From an uncultured Roseburia sp. (GTDB taxonomy: Bacteria > Bacillota > Clostridia > Lachnospirales > Lachnospiraceae), in assembly GCA_947642555.1 (NCBI GenBank), contig CANRSX010000051.1, positions 1-32,971 of the forward strand: a stretch of DNA of 32,971 nucleotides. Direction: 5' to 3'. The translations under genes were made by a program, and so were the position numbers. Positions within the stretch are counted from its first letter, which is position 1; each line of letters opens with the position of its first letter. Shown here in pieces: positions 1 to 6,602 of this stretch. Under the pieces are notes generated by a model. It was given only the letters and a program-made list of their open reading frames with translations, did not search any database and was not told the origin of the DNA.

Positions 1-78
1 GTTCCCTCAAACTCATATCCCCATATCCGGTTCAACAGTTGTTCCCGGCTGAAAACCTGTCCCGGGTTTGACATGGTC
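1..78 (-). pseudogene. C-terminal fragment of an OmpR/PhoB-type response regulator (runs off the window edge)
   Basis: Read on the minus strand from about position 78 to the edge, one frame gives MSNPGQVFSREQLLNRIWGY followed by EFEG. This is the signature of the winged-helix DNA-binding domain of OmpR-family response regulators, which typically read S-R-E-Q-L-L-x-x-V-W-G-Y-D. There is no receiver domain in front of it; the bases upstream belong to the DNA methylase fragment in another frame. The piece is therefore a regulator whose 5' part has been replaced, and the remainder lies outside the window. The family match is direct from sequence; that the gene is broken here is inferred from the junction. 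Confidence 0.6.
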
Positions 79-600
79 AATGTCCTGGGCCACAAACAAT
101 ACCTGCTTCTGATAGTTGATTCCGTACTTTTTCGCTGCATTGGCAAATGCGATCAGCATGGCGCCTGCACCGCAGGCCGGATCGTTCACGCTGATATAGC
201 CCTTCCGATCCAGTTCCTCTTTTGCATTATTTCCGGCAAACGGTATCTCCGCCATAAACCTGCTGATGTCATAGGGGGTAAAAAACTGCCCCTTCTGCTC
301 CTGCTGAAGGTTCAGATCATGGTAGAGGCTCCCCAGAAAGTCCTGTTCCGGATTGTCTTCCAGCGCCAGCGTAACGAGCGCCATCATCTCCGGAAAAACT
401 TTCTGTTCCTCCGTTGTATATCTGCCAATGACCGAAAGGTACTGTTTTTCCCTTTCTTCCCGCTCCGGCACCGGAAACACGTTTGCCAGGGCCGCCGCAG
501 TCAGATACAGGAAATCATTCCATATCTGCCATCTGGAATACCGGCTGGCATGCCGGTTGATGAGACTGCAGAATTCCTTTTGATAATCTCTTTTTTTCAT
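13..600 (-). CDS. Truncated N-6 adenine DNA methylase of a mobile element
   Basis: The protein begins MKKRDYQKEF with an AGAGG ribosome binding site 8 bases upstream; an in-frame ATG at 627 is possible but less well placed. It carries GQFFTPYDISRFMAE and the SAM-binding motif I region NDPACGAGAML, as in HsdM-like N-6 methylases carried by Clostridial conjugative elements. After AQDID the family likeness stops, and the last ~20 residues are an out-of-frame reading of a response-regulator gene. The catalytic N/D-P-P-Y/F motif, which should follow, is missing, so the product is unlikely to be an active methyltransferase. It lies 44 bases after the helicase fragment on the same strand, presumably in one element operon. 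Family assignment is strong; loss of activity is inferred. Confidence 0.75.
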   Translation of the reverse strand: MKKRDYQKEFCSLINRHASRYSRWQIWNDFLYLTAAALANVFPVPEREEREKQYLSVIGRYTTEEQKVFPEMMALVTLALEDNPEQDFLGSLYHDLNLQQEQKGQFFTPYDISRFMAEIPFAGNNAKEELDRKGYISVNDPACGAGAMLIAFANAAKKYGINYQKQVLFVAQDIDHVKPGTGFQPGTTVEPDMGI

Positions 601-644
601 GTACATAACCTCTTTCGCATCTGCCACATACAGGAGGAAGCTGT

Positions 645-1106
645 TTACAGATTCATTACCATCTGCCGGTATCCGCCTTCCTCCGGCAGGGCTTTCTTTT
701 TTTCCACCAGTTTGTTGTATTCCTGTATGACACGCTCTCCCAGACGGGTATTGCGCCGGTCACATTCCGTATTATGGATCGCCATGGCTACCGCCCTTTT
801 ATCTCCTACAATCAGTACCTGAGCCTTTGCCCTGGTAACGGCTGTATAGAAGATATTCCTTTTGAGCATGCCATAAAAGGCTGTGATCCACGGAAGGATT
901 ACGACCGGGTACTCGCTCCCCTGGCTCTTATGGACTGTGGTCGCATAGGCATAGTCTGCCAGTGCATTACAGATGACGACCAGGTCTCCCTGACAGCTCT
1001 GTACGCAGTCATACTTACCCCGCTCCAGATGATAGTAGCGCACCGGGACCCCGGCTTCCTCATCCTGGATAACCTCTCCTGTAATCTCCACTGTCTCCCT
1101 CACCAT
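645..1106 (-). CDS. C-terminal fragment of a RecD-like (SF1B) DNA helicase
   Basis: The ORF encodes about 153 residues that match only the end of RecD2-like helicases: ATTVHKSQGSEYPVVILP is the conserved motif V region, and NIFYTAVTRAK followed by VLIVGDK is motif VI with its arginine finger. Walker A, Walker B and the N-terminal OB and 1A domains (several hundred residues in a full RecD2) are absent, so it cannot bind ATP alone. The ATG overlaps the stop of the upstream 383-aa gene (ATGGTGA), with a purine-rich GGGGGAA just ahead, so it may still be translated by coupling. It is either a remnant left by an internal deletion or a small accessory protein that reuses the domain. Identity is clear; function unknown. 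Confidence 0.7.
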   Translation of the reverse strand: MVRETVEITGEVIQDEEAGVPVRYYHLERGKYDCVQSCQGDLVVICNALADYAYATTVHKSQGSEYPVVILPWITAFYGMLKRNIFYTAVTRAKAQVLIVGDKRAVAMAIHNTECDRRNTRLGERVIQEYNKLVEKKKALPEEGGYRQMVMNL

Positions 1107-2251
1107 TTGTATTCCCCCGGAATGTCATAGTCTGTCCAGTGGATGGATAAAGCCCTTGCGATGTTCTCCTCCATCCTGGCAATCCTGCTTCCTTCCTCTC
1201 CTTCACAGGCCAGCATGTACAGCACCTCGGAGATGCCGAAATAAATCTCATGGGCCGTGCAGGGATCTTCCCCGTACTGGGCCCGGAACAGCTCTACGGC
1301 CTCCGCCTCGTATTTCCTTGCGATCCCCAGTCTGTCCATGACGCCTTTCATGCAGTTAACCGGATTGGAGATTTCCGTCGAAAGCAGCTTTACCAGGTTC
1401 CCGGCCGCCAGCTGGTACTTTCCATAAAGCATCTCCAGCTGTTCGTCAAAGTCGCTGATGCGCGTTCCGTTCCTGTGGCCGAGCCGCAGCGGGCTCCCCA
1501 GGTTGATGGTTGTGTTCCCGTTTCCGGAGATGAGCATGGGATAGATGTTCGCCCCGCCTGATCCGGTATCCGAGGTTGTGATCCGCACTGCGGGCTTCAT
1601 TTCCTCCGGTTCCTTCCCATGCAGGCGCAGTTCCTCCTGGTACGCCTCCAGAAGCTTATCCTCCCCGGATAGCTCCCATAAGGCAGATGCCATGTCATGC
1701 TCATAAAATCCTCCCAGCCAGGTGCAGCCCTTAAATTCCGTATTAAAATATTCCACGGAATGCATGAAGATCTGCTCCATGTTCAGCACTGCATAGTCAT
1801 GGCAGTCTCCGCCCAGCACAGCGCTCACCTTTCCTTCCGAAATGCGCAGGAGCGCTTCTCCCTTCGCCACCTTCAGGCAGTCGTTCAGAATACGCGCATA
1901 GACGTTTTTTTCCACCCTGCGAAGCCCGGCCCCGGAAATGCCTGCCCGGTCAAGGATGCTTTTGATCGCACAGCACCTCACCGGATAATACTGGTTCCTT
2001 ACTTTCAGGAGAAGCCCTGTATTCAGGATAGTGTCTGTGATGATTCCCTCATCCAGTCCTTCCTCGGCATACTTCTCCCGAAGCTCCTCTGCTACCCTGC
2101 TGTCATCAGTGATGGGCACCAGACGCAGGTTTTTGGATTTCTTCCGTTCCCAGAAGGAATTCCTCCCGATGCTCTCAAGGCACTTCAGAAATTCATCCTG
2201 CTTTGTGAAGATGCCGCAATAGCTGTCTTCAAAGACCTTTGTTCCACTCAT
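1100..2251 (-). CDS. Conserved mobile-element protein of unknown function
   Basis: The product is a 383-residue soluble protein starting MSGTKVFEDS. The ATG at 2251 is preceded by AAAGGTGG about 8 bases away; a GTG at 2263 is the alternative. I see no signal peptide, membrane segment or textbook catalytic motif. Notable stretches are VRITTSDTGSGGANIYPML, LGSPLRLGHRNGTRISDF and a C-terminal IARMEENIARALSIHWTDYD. It resembles hypothetical proteins I associate with Clostridial integrative conjugative elements, distantly like DUF932-type plasmid/phage proteins, but I cannot name it. It is separated from its probable promoter by a ~430-base leader containing a small ORF and a terminator hairpin. 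Its stop overlaps the start of the helicase fragment. Confidence 0.6.
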   Translation of the reverse strand: MSGTKVFEDSYCGIFTKQDEFLKCLESIGRNSFWERKKSKNLRLVPITDDSRVAEELREKYAEEGLDEGIITDTILNTGLLLKVRNQYYPVRCCAIKSILDRAGISGAGLRRVEKNVYARILNDCLKVAKGEALLRISEGKVSAVLGGDCHDYAVLNMEQIFMHSVEYFNTEFKGCTWLGGFYEHDMASALWELSGEDKLLEAYQEELRLHGKEPEEMKPAVRITTSDTGSGGANIYPMLISGNGNTTINLGSPLRLGHRNGTRISDFDEQLEMLYGKYQLAAGNLVKLLSTEISNPVNCMKGVMDRLGIARKYEAEAVELFRAQYGEDPCTAHEIYFGISEVLYMLACEGEEGSRIARMEENIARALSIHWTDYDIPGEYKW

Positions 2252-2353
2252 GTTTCTTTCCACCTTTCTTTTCTCTCCGTTTCACGGATGATTTTTTATC
2301 CAGCCGCTTATGCGGGCAAAGCCCATCCGGGCATTTCTGGTATGTTTACGGCA

Positions 2354-2391
2354 CAAAAAAAGGAATGGTCCCATACAGGCTTCCATTCCTT
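2354..2391 (-). terminator. Intrinsic terminator inside the leader of the 383-aa element gene
   Basis: On the minus strand AAGGAATGG pairs with CCATTCCTT (9 bp, loop of 14 bases) and runs straight into seven T residues. It lies between the probable promoter (2681-2710) and the start codon at 2251, so most transcripts would stop here unless the hairpin is disrupted. The stop codon of a leader ORF falls in the 5' arm. It looks like an attenuator. Confidence 0.75.
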
Positions 2392-2554
2392 ACTGCGTGT
2401 GGCTCTCCCACAAATCAACTTCCTGTCTCCGGCATCTCTGTCGGAAAACAAAAAAGTGCCAAAAGACTGCCATGCCGCATCGGAAAAATCCTCTGTTCTT
2501 CCTGATGCCCGGACAGCTCCTGACACAAAATATAATCATAAACAGCGTATGCAT
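2390..2554 (-). CDS. Possible leader peptide, 54 aa
   Basis: An ATG at 2554 has a strong SD (GGGAGG, 7 bases upstream) and opens a 54-codon frame that begins MHTLFMIIFCV and ends WESHTQ. The TAA stop sits exactly at the base of the terminator hairpin at 2354-2391. The peptide is basic, with several Arg, Phe and Cys residues, and does not resemble any family I know. The position and good SD suggest a regulatory leader peptide, as in ribosome-controlled attenuation of resistance or element genes. That role is inferred; chance coding is possible. Confidence 0.4.
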   Translation of the reverse strand: MHTLFMIIFCVRSCPGIRKNRGFFRCGMAVFWHFFVFRQRCRRQEVDLWESHTQ

Positions 2555-2605
2555 CCCGGTCCCTCCCTATAGGGCGGCACCGGAACCTGCGGTTTACGAA
2601 AAGCC

Positions 2606-2631
2606 GGCAGACATATCGGGTATGTCCTGCC
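2606..2631 (-). other. Stem-loop in the 5' leader
   Basis: GGCAGACATA pairs with TATGTCCTGCC around a 5-base loop, with one bulged base. It lies within the first ~75 bases of the predicted minus-strand leader transcript, ahead of the leader ORF. It could be part of a regulatory RNA fold; I recognise no named riboswitch. Confidence 0.4.
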
Positions 2632-2680
2632 TCTCCCCGTTCCCCATAACAGGTCTCGCATAAAAATCAATTACGGATTT

Positions 2681-2710
2681 ATCTTAGCACAATATCTTGT
2701 ATCATGTCAA
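2681..2710 (-). promoter_or_regulatory. Probable sigma-A promoter for the element's minus-strand genes
   Basis: On the minus strand TTGACA (2710-2705) is separated by 18 bases from TAAGAT (2686-2681). It is the best promoter in the 850-base gap between the divergent element genes and would start a leader of roughly 420 bases. Confidence 0.6.
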
Positions 2711-2791
2711 CTTCATTATACCATATCTATTATTTTTATCCTTGCCAAAAATTTTTTCAAGTATTTTCCAGCTCATGGGATATTTCTGTAT

Positions 2792-2823
2792 AAAACCTTC
2801 TCCGGACATCCGGATGAGGTTTT
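2792..2823. terminator. Bidirectional terminator-like hairpin between divergent element genes
   Basis: AAAACCT and TCCGG pair with CCGGA and AGGTTTT around an ACAT loop, with a two-base internal mismatch. Short T runs occur on both sides. It lies in the gene-free stretch 2711-3030, which otherwise shows AT-rich sequence and no supported gene. Confidence 0.35.
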
Positions 2824-3030
2824 CCGCTCCTTGAAAACTGAAGAGCATACGCCATCATGTATATGGGTTCTGATGGCCGGGTTTCTGCGTGGATTATGCC
2901 CGGCCCGGATGAAATCGCACACAGTGCAGCCAGTCAACGCGGCCGGGAAGGGCGCAGGAAACGGTGATGGAAGGTATGTGCAAGCTATTTTGTATTATTT
3001 TTAACAGTTACTTTATTATACTTTTTTATA

Positions 3031-3059
3031 TTGTGCAGCACCATTTTCTACTGTATAAT
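3031..3059 (+). promoter_or_regulatory. Promoter for the excisionase-integrase pair
   Basis: TTGTGC (3031-3036), a 17-base spacer and a perfect TATAAT (3054-3059) lie 61 bases before the excisionase start codon. Confidence 0.6.
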
Positions 3060-3119
3060 GCCCTTAACAGAGAGATATTTGCTGGATTCTTGGCAGACTG
3101 CACAAAGGAAGGAGTCCTT

Positions 3120-3344
3120 ATGGCAGTCAATGGACAAAAAAATCCTGAAACGGGAAATTGTTACAGCCAGGAAATCAAAGATAAGAAAACCTATTCTGTC
3201 CACGAAATAGCAGCTATTTTGCAGATCAGTAAAAGCAAAGCTTATGAACTCTGCAAACAGCCGGAATTTAAGGTAGTGCGGCTTGGACGGACAATCAGAA
3301 TCTCCAAAGCATCTTTCGATGACTGGCTTAACAACCTGTTATAA
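3120..3344 (+). CDS. Excisionase-family HTH DNA-binding protein (Xis-like)
   Basis: The ATG at 3120 is preceded by AAGGAAGGAG at ideal spacing and gives a 74-aa protein; an upstream in-frame ATG at 2964 has no SD and would run through the promoter. Residues ~22-70 form the MerR/excisionase-type winged helix: YSVHEIAAILQISKSKAYEL, then VVRLGRTIRISKASFDDWL, the usual end of this family. Such proteins bend DNA at attachment sites and push the integrase toward excision. The integrase starts 19 bases downstream, so the two are probably co-transcribed from the promoter at 3031-3059. Family assignment is firm; its role for this particular integrase is inferred from adjacency. Confidence 0.85.
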   Translation: MAVNGQKNPETGNCYSQEIKDKKTYSVHEIAAILQISKSKAYELCKQPEFKVVRLGRTIRISKASFDDWLNNLL

Positions 3345-3362
3345 AGGTAGAAGGAGAGACGA

Positions 3363-4748
3363 ATGGCATCTATTATCAAGAGAAAAAGCAAATATTCGGT
3401 AGTGTACTATTATACAGATGAGAAAGGAGTGAAGCACCAGAAATGGGAAACCTGTCAGGACCATGCCGAGGCAAAACGCAGAAAGGCTGAGATTGAAAAT
3501 CAGCAGGGCAATGGCACCTTTATCCCCCCACAGGAACTTACTGTAAAAGAGTTTTTGCGGGACTTTGTTAAAATCTATGGAACATCCCACTGGGCGTTGT
3601 CAACATATGAGTCCAACTGTGCTCTGATTGCAAATTATATCAATCCTGCAATCGGTGACGTGGCGGTTCAGGACATTACCCCGAAATATGTGGATGAGTT
3701 CTATGTCAGGCTGCAGAAAACGAAACCTGTTGCAAAGAAAAACAGAAAACCGCAGACTGAATACCTTACTCCCGGCACTATTCATAGTATCCATAAGATA
3801 CTAAGATGTGCATTTGAGCAGGCAGTAAAATGGGAGATTATCGCAAGGAACCCGTTTCCTCATGCAAACAAGCCCAAGACAAACTACAAAAAGCGTGACA
3901 TTTGGACGGCAGATATGATTCGGAAGGCACTGGATGAATGTGATGACATGAAACTTTACGTCGCAATGAATCTGGCTTTCGCCTGCTCCATGCGCTACGG
4001 CGAAATCTGTGGGCTGACCTGGGACAAGGTACATATTTCAGACGAGGATATTGCAAATGATGATTCCCACCTCTGGATTGAACAGGAACTTGCCCGCGTA
4101 TCAAGGGAAGCACGGCAACAGTTGAACGACAAGGACATCATGTTTATTTTTCCTACCTTAATGTCGAATACCCATACTAACCTTGTTCTGAAAAAGCCAA
4201 AGACCGAATCCAGTATCAGAAAAGTGTGGATTCCCAAAACAGTTGCCTACATACTGCGGGAATGGAAGCAAATTCAGGATCAGTATAAGGAATATTTGGG
4301 ACAGGATTTTTACGATTACAATCTTGTACTGACACTTCCGAACGGAAGACCTGTAGAAAACCGTATCATGGAAAAGGAGTTCTCAAAACTGCGGGAGAAA
4401 GCAGGACTGCCTTATGTTGTATTCCACTCTCTGCGCCACTCAAGCACAACTTACAAGCTGAAGCTCAATCACGGCGATTTAAAGGCAACTCAGGGAGATA
4501 CCGGTCATTCACAGATTGATATGATCACCGATGTATATGCGCATATTCTGGATGAGGACAGGAAAGTGAACGCCCAGAAATTCGAGGCAACATTCTATGC
4601 TAAAAATCCTGTCAATCCTTTGAGGGATGTAAAGCCGTCTGAAGAAACCGGCACAGACCTGACAAATTTAATTGCAGCATTGGAACAGTCTCCGGAACTG
4701 GTCGCCATGCTGACACAGGCGTTAAAAGGAAAAGCTATTAGCAGCTAG
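3363..4748 (+). CDS. int: Tyrosine-type site-specific integrase
   Basis: This 461-aa protein has the layout of Tn916/phage-type integrases: an N-terminal arm-binding domain (KRKSKYSVVYYYTDEKGVKHQ), a SAM-like core-binding domain (~60-165) and a C-terminal catalytic domain. The catalytic set is complete: R211 (SMRYGEICGLTW), K280 (KPKTESS), H355 and R358 (FHSLRH), H382 (GDTGHS) and the nucleophile Y392 (VYAHIL). It starts at an ATG behind GGAGAG and follows the excisionase gene directly. Transcription points toward the tRNA-Arg gene 190 bp away, the usual arrangement for an element integrated at a tRNA. It should catalyse integration and, with the Xis-like protein, excision. No truncation is seen, so this end of the element may still be competent even though the genes on the left are damaged. 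Confidence 0.95.
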   Translation: MASIIKRKSKYSVVYYYTDEKGVKHQKWETCQDHAEAKRRKAEIENQQGNGTFIPPQELTVKEFLRDFVKIYGTSHWALSTYESNCALIANYINPAIGDVAVQDITPKYVDEFYVRLQKTKPVAKKNRKPQTEYLTPGTIHSIHKILRCAFEQAVKWEIIARNPFPHANKPKTNYKKRDIWTADMIRKALDECDDMKLYVAMNLAFACSMRYGEICGLTWDKVHISDEDIANDDSHLWIEQELARVSREARQQLNDKDIMFIFPTLMSNTHTNLVLKKPKTESSIRKVWIPKTVAYILREWKQIQDQYKEYLGQDFYDYNLVLTLPNGRPVENRIMEKEFSKLREKAGLPYVVFHSLRHSSTTYKLKLNHGDLKATQGDTGHSQIDMITDVYAHILDEDRKVNAQKFEATFYAKNPVNPLRDVKPSEETGTDLTNLIAALEQSPELVAMLTQALKGKAISS

Positions 4749-4751
4749 AAC

Positions 4752-4773
4752 CTGCTAATTCTGCAATTAGCAG
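4752..4773 (+). terminator. Hairpin just after the integrase
   Basis: CTGCTAATT and AATTAGCAG pair perfectly (9 bp, loop CTGC) 3 bases after the integrase stop. The following ATTATTAG is only weakly T-rich, so termination may be inefficient. The motif ATTAGCA recurs nearby at 4737, 4766 and 4777, so the stretch may also belong to the attachment region. Confidence 0.4.
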
Positions 4774-4888
4774 ATTATTAGCAACAGCTCTGAAAGTACA
4801 GTTTTGTGTTCGATTCCCTGTTAGCAATATGAATGATAATAAACATCCAAAAAACCGAGTCCTCCGACTTTAAGTTTTCTCCTGAGAC

Positions 4889-4929
4889 AAAAAAAGAAAA
4901 GCATTGAAAAATTCAGTGTTTTCAATGCT
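4889..4929 (-). terminator. Terminator of the tRNA-Arg gene
   Basis: On the minus strand AGCATTGAAAA pairs with TTTTCAATGCT (11 bp) around an 8-base loop, followed by TTTCTTTTTTT. It begins 7 bases beyond the 3' end of the tRNA, as expected for a single-gene tRNA transcript. Confidence 0.8.
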
Positions 4930-4935
4930 TTCCAG

Positions 4936-5009
4936 CGTCCCCGAGACGACTTGAACGTCCGACCCCACGCTTAGGAGGCGTGTGCTCTATCCAACTGAGC
5001 TACGAGGAC
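4936..5009 (-). tRNA. tRNA-Arg(CCU)
   Basis: The 74-base cloverleaf has acceptor stem GTCCTCG/CGGGGAC with a G:U pair, D-arm GCTCAGTTGGATAGAGC, an anticodon stem ACGC/GCGT around the loop CTCCTAA, and a T-arm with GTTCAAG. The anticodon CCU reads AGG. CCA is not encoded. Its 3' end faces the integrase, and tRNA-Arg(CCU) is a common target of tyrosine integrases. I find no convincing promoter directly upstream (5010-5060): the nearest -10-like sequence, TATTAG, overlaps an 11-base repeat shared with the integrase end. Confidence 0.95.
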
Positions 5010-5074
5010 TTGTATGAAAAACCTGCTAATAGGCAAGTCATTCAGCTATGAAATTGTTGATTTTACGTTGCTTT

Positions 5075-5125
5075 GGCAATCGAACACCTACCACTTAGGA
5101 GGCGTGTACTCTATCCAACCCTCAA
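5075..5125 (-). pseudogene. Degenerate second copy of the tRNA-Arg(CCU) D-arm to T-loop
   Basis: A 25-base block (5095-5119) repeats bases 4971-4995 of the intact tRNA with one mismatch, covering most of the D-arm and anticodon loop. Beyond it the likeness fades, but a GTTCGATT T-loop remains at about the right distance. Acceptor stems do not pair, so it cannot be a working tRNA. It is most likely an attachment-site scar or the displaced original gene. Confidence 0.6.
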
Positions 5126-5181
5126 CCCGATATCTAGTTTATCACACTTTTCCTAAGAATGCCATACCTAATTTCAGTATT

Positions 5182-6060
5182 TTAATCCTGATACCTGATA
5201 CTGCCCTGCATCCAGATCACGCCCTTAAATCTCCTCCCCACAGCAGGCTCTCCGAACAGATCCCTTTGATTGATGCAGACGCTGAACACCATATCATTGC
5301 ATACAAGATCCATACTATACACATTTTCTTTTGTAATCTGATTCTGAAGCAGTGAATAATCCATAATTTCACCGAGGATACTATAATGATCGCTCTCAAT
5401 GCCGTACGGCATAAAATAGGAATCCACAATCGTTAAAATATCCTCATGCGTAATCCGTCTCGACAGCAGAGAATATGTGTCAATATCCTCCAGGGTCAGG
5501 CTTTCAATCGCTTCCTCGTCCCCATCCCGTGCTGCGGCAATCAGATAGTTTCTGTCCGCCGTTTCATTTCTGAAATTCTGCATCCTCTTTTCCATTTTAT
5601 TGACGGGCAGAAGTATTTTTCCTTCTGTTGACAAAGCTCCCAGAATCACTCCTTCTGAAATATTTTTATAACCATTACATCTTTTTATAGATAAATAATC
5701 CACCACATTCTGAAGATAAAATATCAGTGTCACACCAATCCTGATCTCATCGCAGATCCCGGCATACGATTCCTTTTCCGCATGTTTTTCGACGTCAACA
5801 TATTCTTTTGTGGAAATCTCCTTTCCGCAAAGATAGGGAAAATAATACTCCACCTCAAAAATATCATTTTCCCGATAAATTCCGCGGATTGTAATACCAA
5901 AAAAATCTCCAAAATCCTTTGAAATTTCCGCAAATTCGTTTCCTTCCGAATCTGTGGCAACCTTATGAGCAGTCGGGCTTTTTATAATATATTCAAATAA
6001 TTTTTCTAAATCTGCCTTTGTCAGCTTTGAAAATCCGACAGATCTTAGGAACTGATGCAT
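5182..6060 (-). CDS. DUF3881 family protein
   Basis: The 292-residue protein begins MHQFLRSVGFSKLTKADLEKL, which I recognise as the start of the DUF3881 family, largely known from Lachnospiraceae; no function is established. It has no signal peptide or membrane helix and looks like a cytosolic mixed alpha/beta protein. The middle contains the acidic DGDEEAIESLTLEDIDTYSLLSRRI, and the C-terminal part has DMVFSVCINQRDLFGEPAVGRRFKG, reading like a conserved sheet domain. AGGAGG lies 7 bases before the ATG. It is 33 bases downstream of the DUF4446 gene and is probably the last gene of the parAB operon, ending near the tRNA-Arg. Family call fairly sure, role unknown. Confidence 0.75.
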   Translation of the reverse strand: MHQFLRSVGFSKLTKADLEKLFEYIIKSPTAHKVATDSEGNEFAEISKDFGDFFGITIRGIYRENDIFEVEYYFPYLCGKEISTKEYVDVEKHAEKESYAGICDEIRIGVTLIFYLQNVVDYLSIKRCNGYKNISEGVILGALSTEGKILLPVNKMEKRMQNFRNETADRNYLIAAARDGDEEAIESLTLEDIDTYSLLSRRITHEDILTIVDSYFMPYGIESDHYSILGEIMDYSLLQNQITKENVYSMDLVCNDMVFSVCINQRDLFGEPAVGRRFKGVIWMQGSIRYQD

Positions 6061-6093
6061 ACATAATCCTCCTGATTTCTGATCACATCAGAG

Positions 6094-6591
6094 CTATTTC
6101 TTTTTTCCCATAGCCCTGTTAAGAGCCTCCTGCTCTTCCTCTGAAAGTACAATAATAGAATTGCCTTCTACGATTTCTTTGATATAAGTGTAACAGCCCT
6201 CTCTCGTATGCATGGCATTGATGATAAACCCGTTATTTTTTACATCCAGCATTGCAAGAGAAAAACTCAGCTTTCCGCCCATTTCATTAAATGCGTCATA
6301 TTTGATAAGCCCCATCCGCTGATACGTACACTGTATATTCCGAAACAGCTTTTTAATATTTTCTTCATTATCATCATTTGCCACGATCAGTCTGTCAACC
6401 TGGTCAAGTCTCTTTATCAGAGTATCCTCCAGATTTTTTGCATCCTTACCTGTCATAAAATTCCGATAGCTTTTTTTCAGCTTTCGCATCTGTCCGATAT
6501 TGACCATGGTAAGAATCAGCAGTAAAAGAAGTGCCGCCGCAAGCCCGATAATAATATAATCAGAATCAAATCCAAGATATTGAGAAATCAT
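6094..6591 (-). CDS. DUF4446 family membrane-anchored protein
   Basis: The 165-aa protein has one N-terminal membrane helix (YIIIGLAAALLLLLILTMVNI, ~14-34), then a basic stretch and a coiled segment with LEDTLIKRLDQVDRLI. A C-terminal domain reads QRMGLIKYDAFNEMGGKLSFSLAMLD and NGFIINAMHTREGCYTYIKEI. This matches the DUF4446 family, which recurs directly downstream of parB in Firmicutes. The conserved location suggests a link to the cell-pole or segregation machinery, but no biochemical activity is known to me. SD AAAGG is 7 bases upstream, and the start lies 11 bases after the parB stop, so the genes are co-transcribed. Confidence 0.85.
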   Translation of the reverse strand: MISQYLGFDSDYIIIGLAAALLLLLILTMVNIGQMRKLKKSYRNFMTGKDAKNLEDTLIKRLDQVDRLIVANDDNEENIKKLFRNIQCTYQRMGLIKYDAFNEMGGKLSFSLAMLDVKNNGFIINAMHTREGCYTYIKEIVEGNSIIVLSEEEQEALNRAMGKKK

Positions 6592-6602
6592 AATTCAGCC
6601 TT

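Noticed and set aside
73..822. Plus-strand 249-aa open frame
   Set aside because: It is antisense to the methylase and helicase fragments, which have clear family motifs; its own translation has no recognisable domain.
2308..2526. Minus-strand 72-aa frame in the element leader
   Set aside because: No SD, overlaps the terminator and the better-supported leader ORF; no similarity recognised.
2964..3119. N-terminal extension of the excisionase gene
   Set aside because: It spans the promoter at 3031-3059 and has no SD, while the ATG at 3120 has an ideal one.
4800..4830. Second tRNA 3' end after the integrase (GTGTTCGATTCCC)
   Set aside because: Only a ten-base T-loop-like match; no acceptor or anticodon stem can be folded around it.
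5014..5355. Plus-strand 113-aa frame after the tRNA-Arg
   Set aside because: It crosses the tRNA relic and runs antisense to the DUF3881 gene; no SD and no family likeness.
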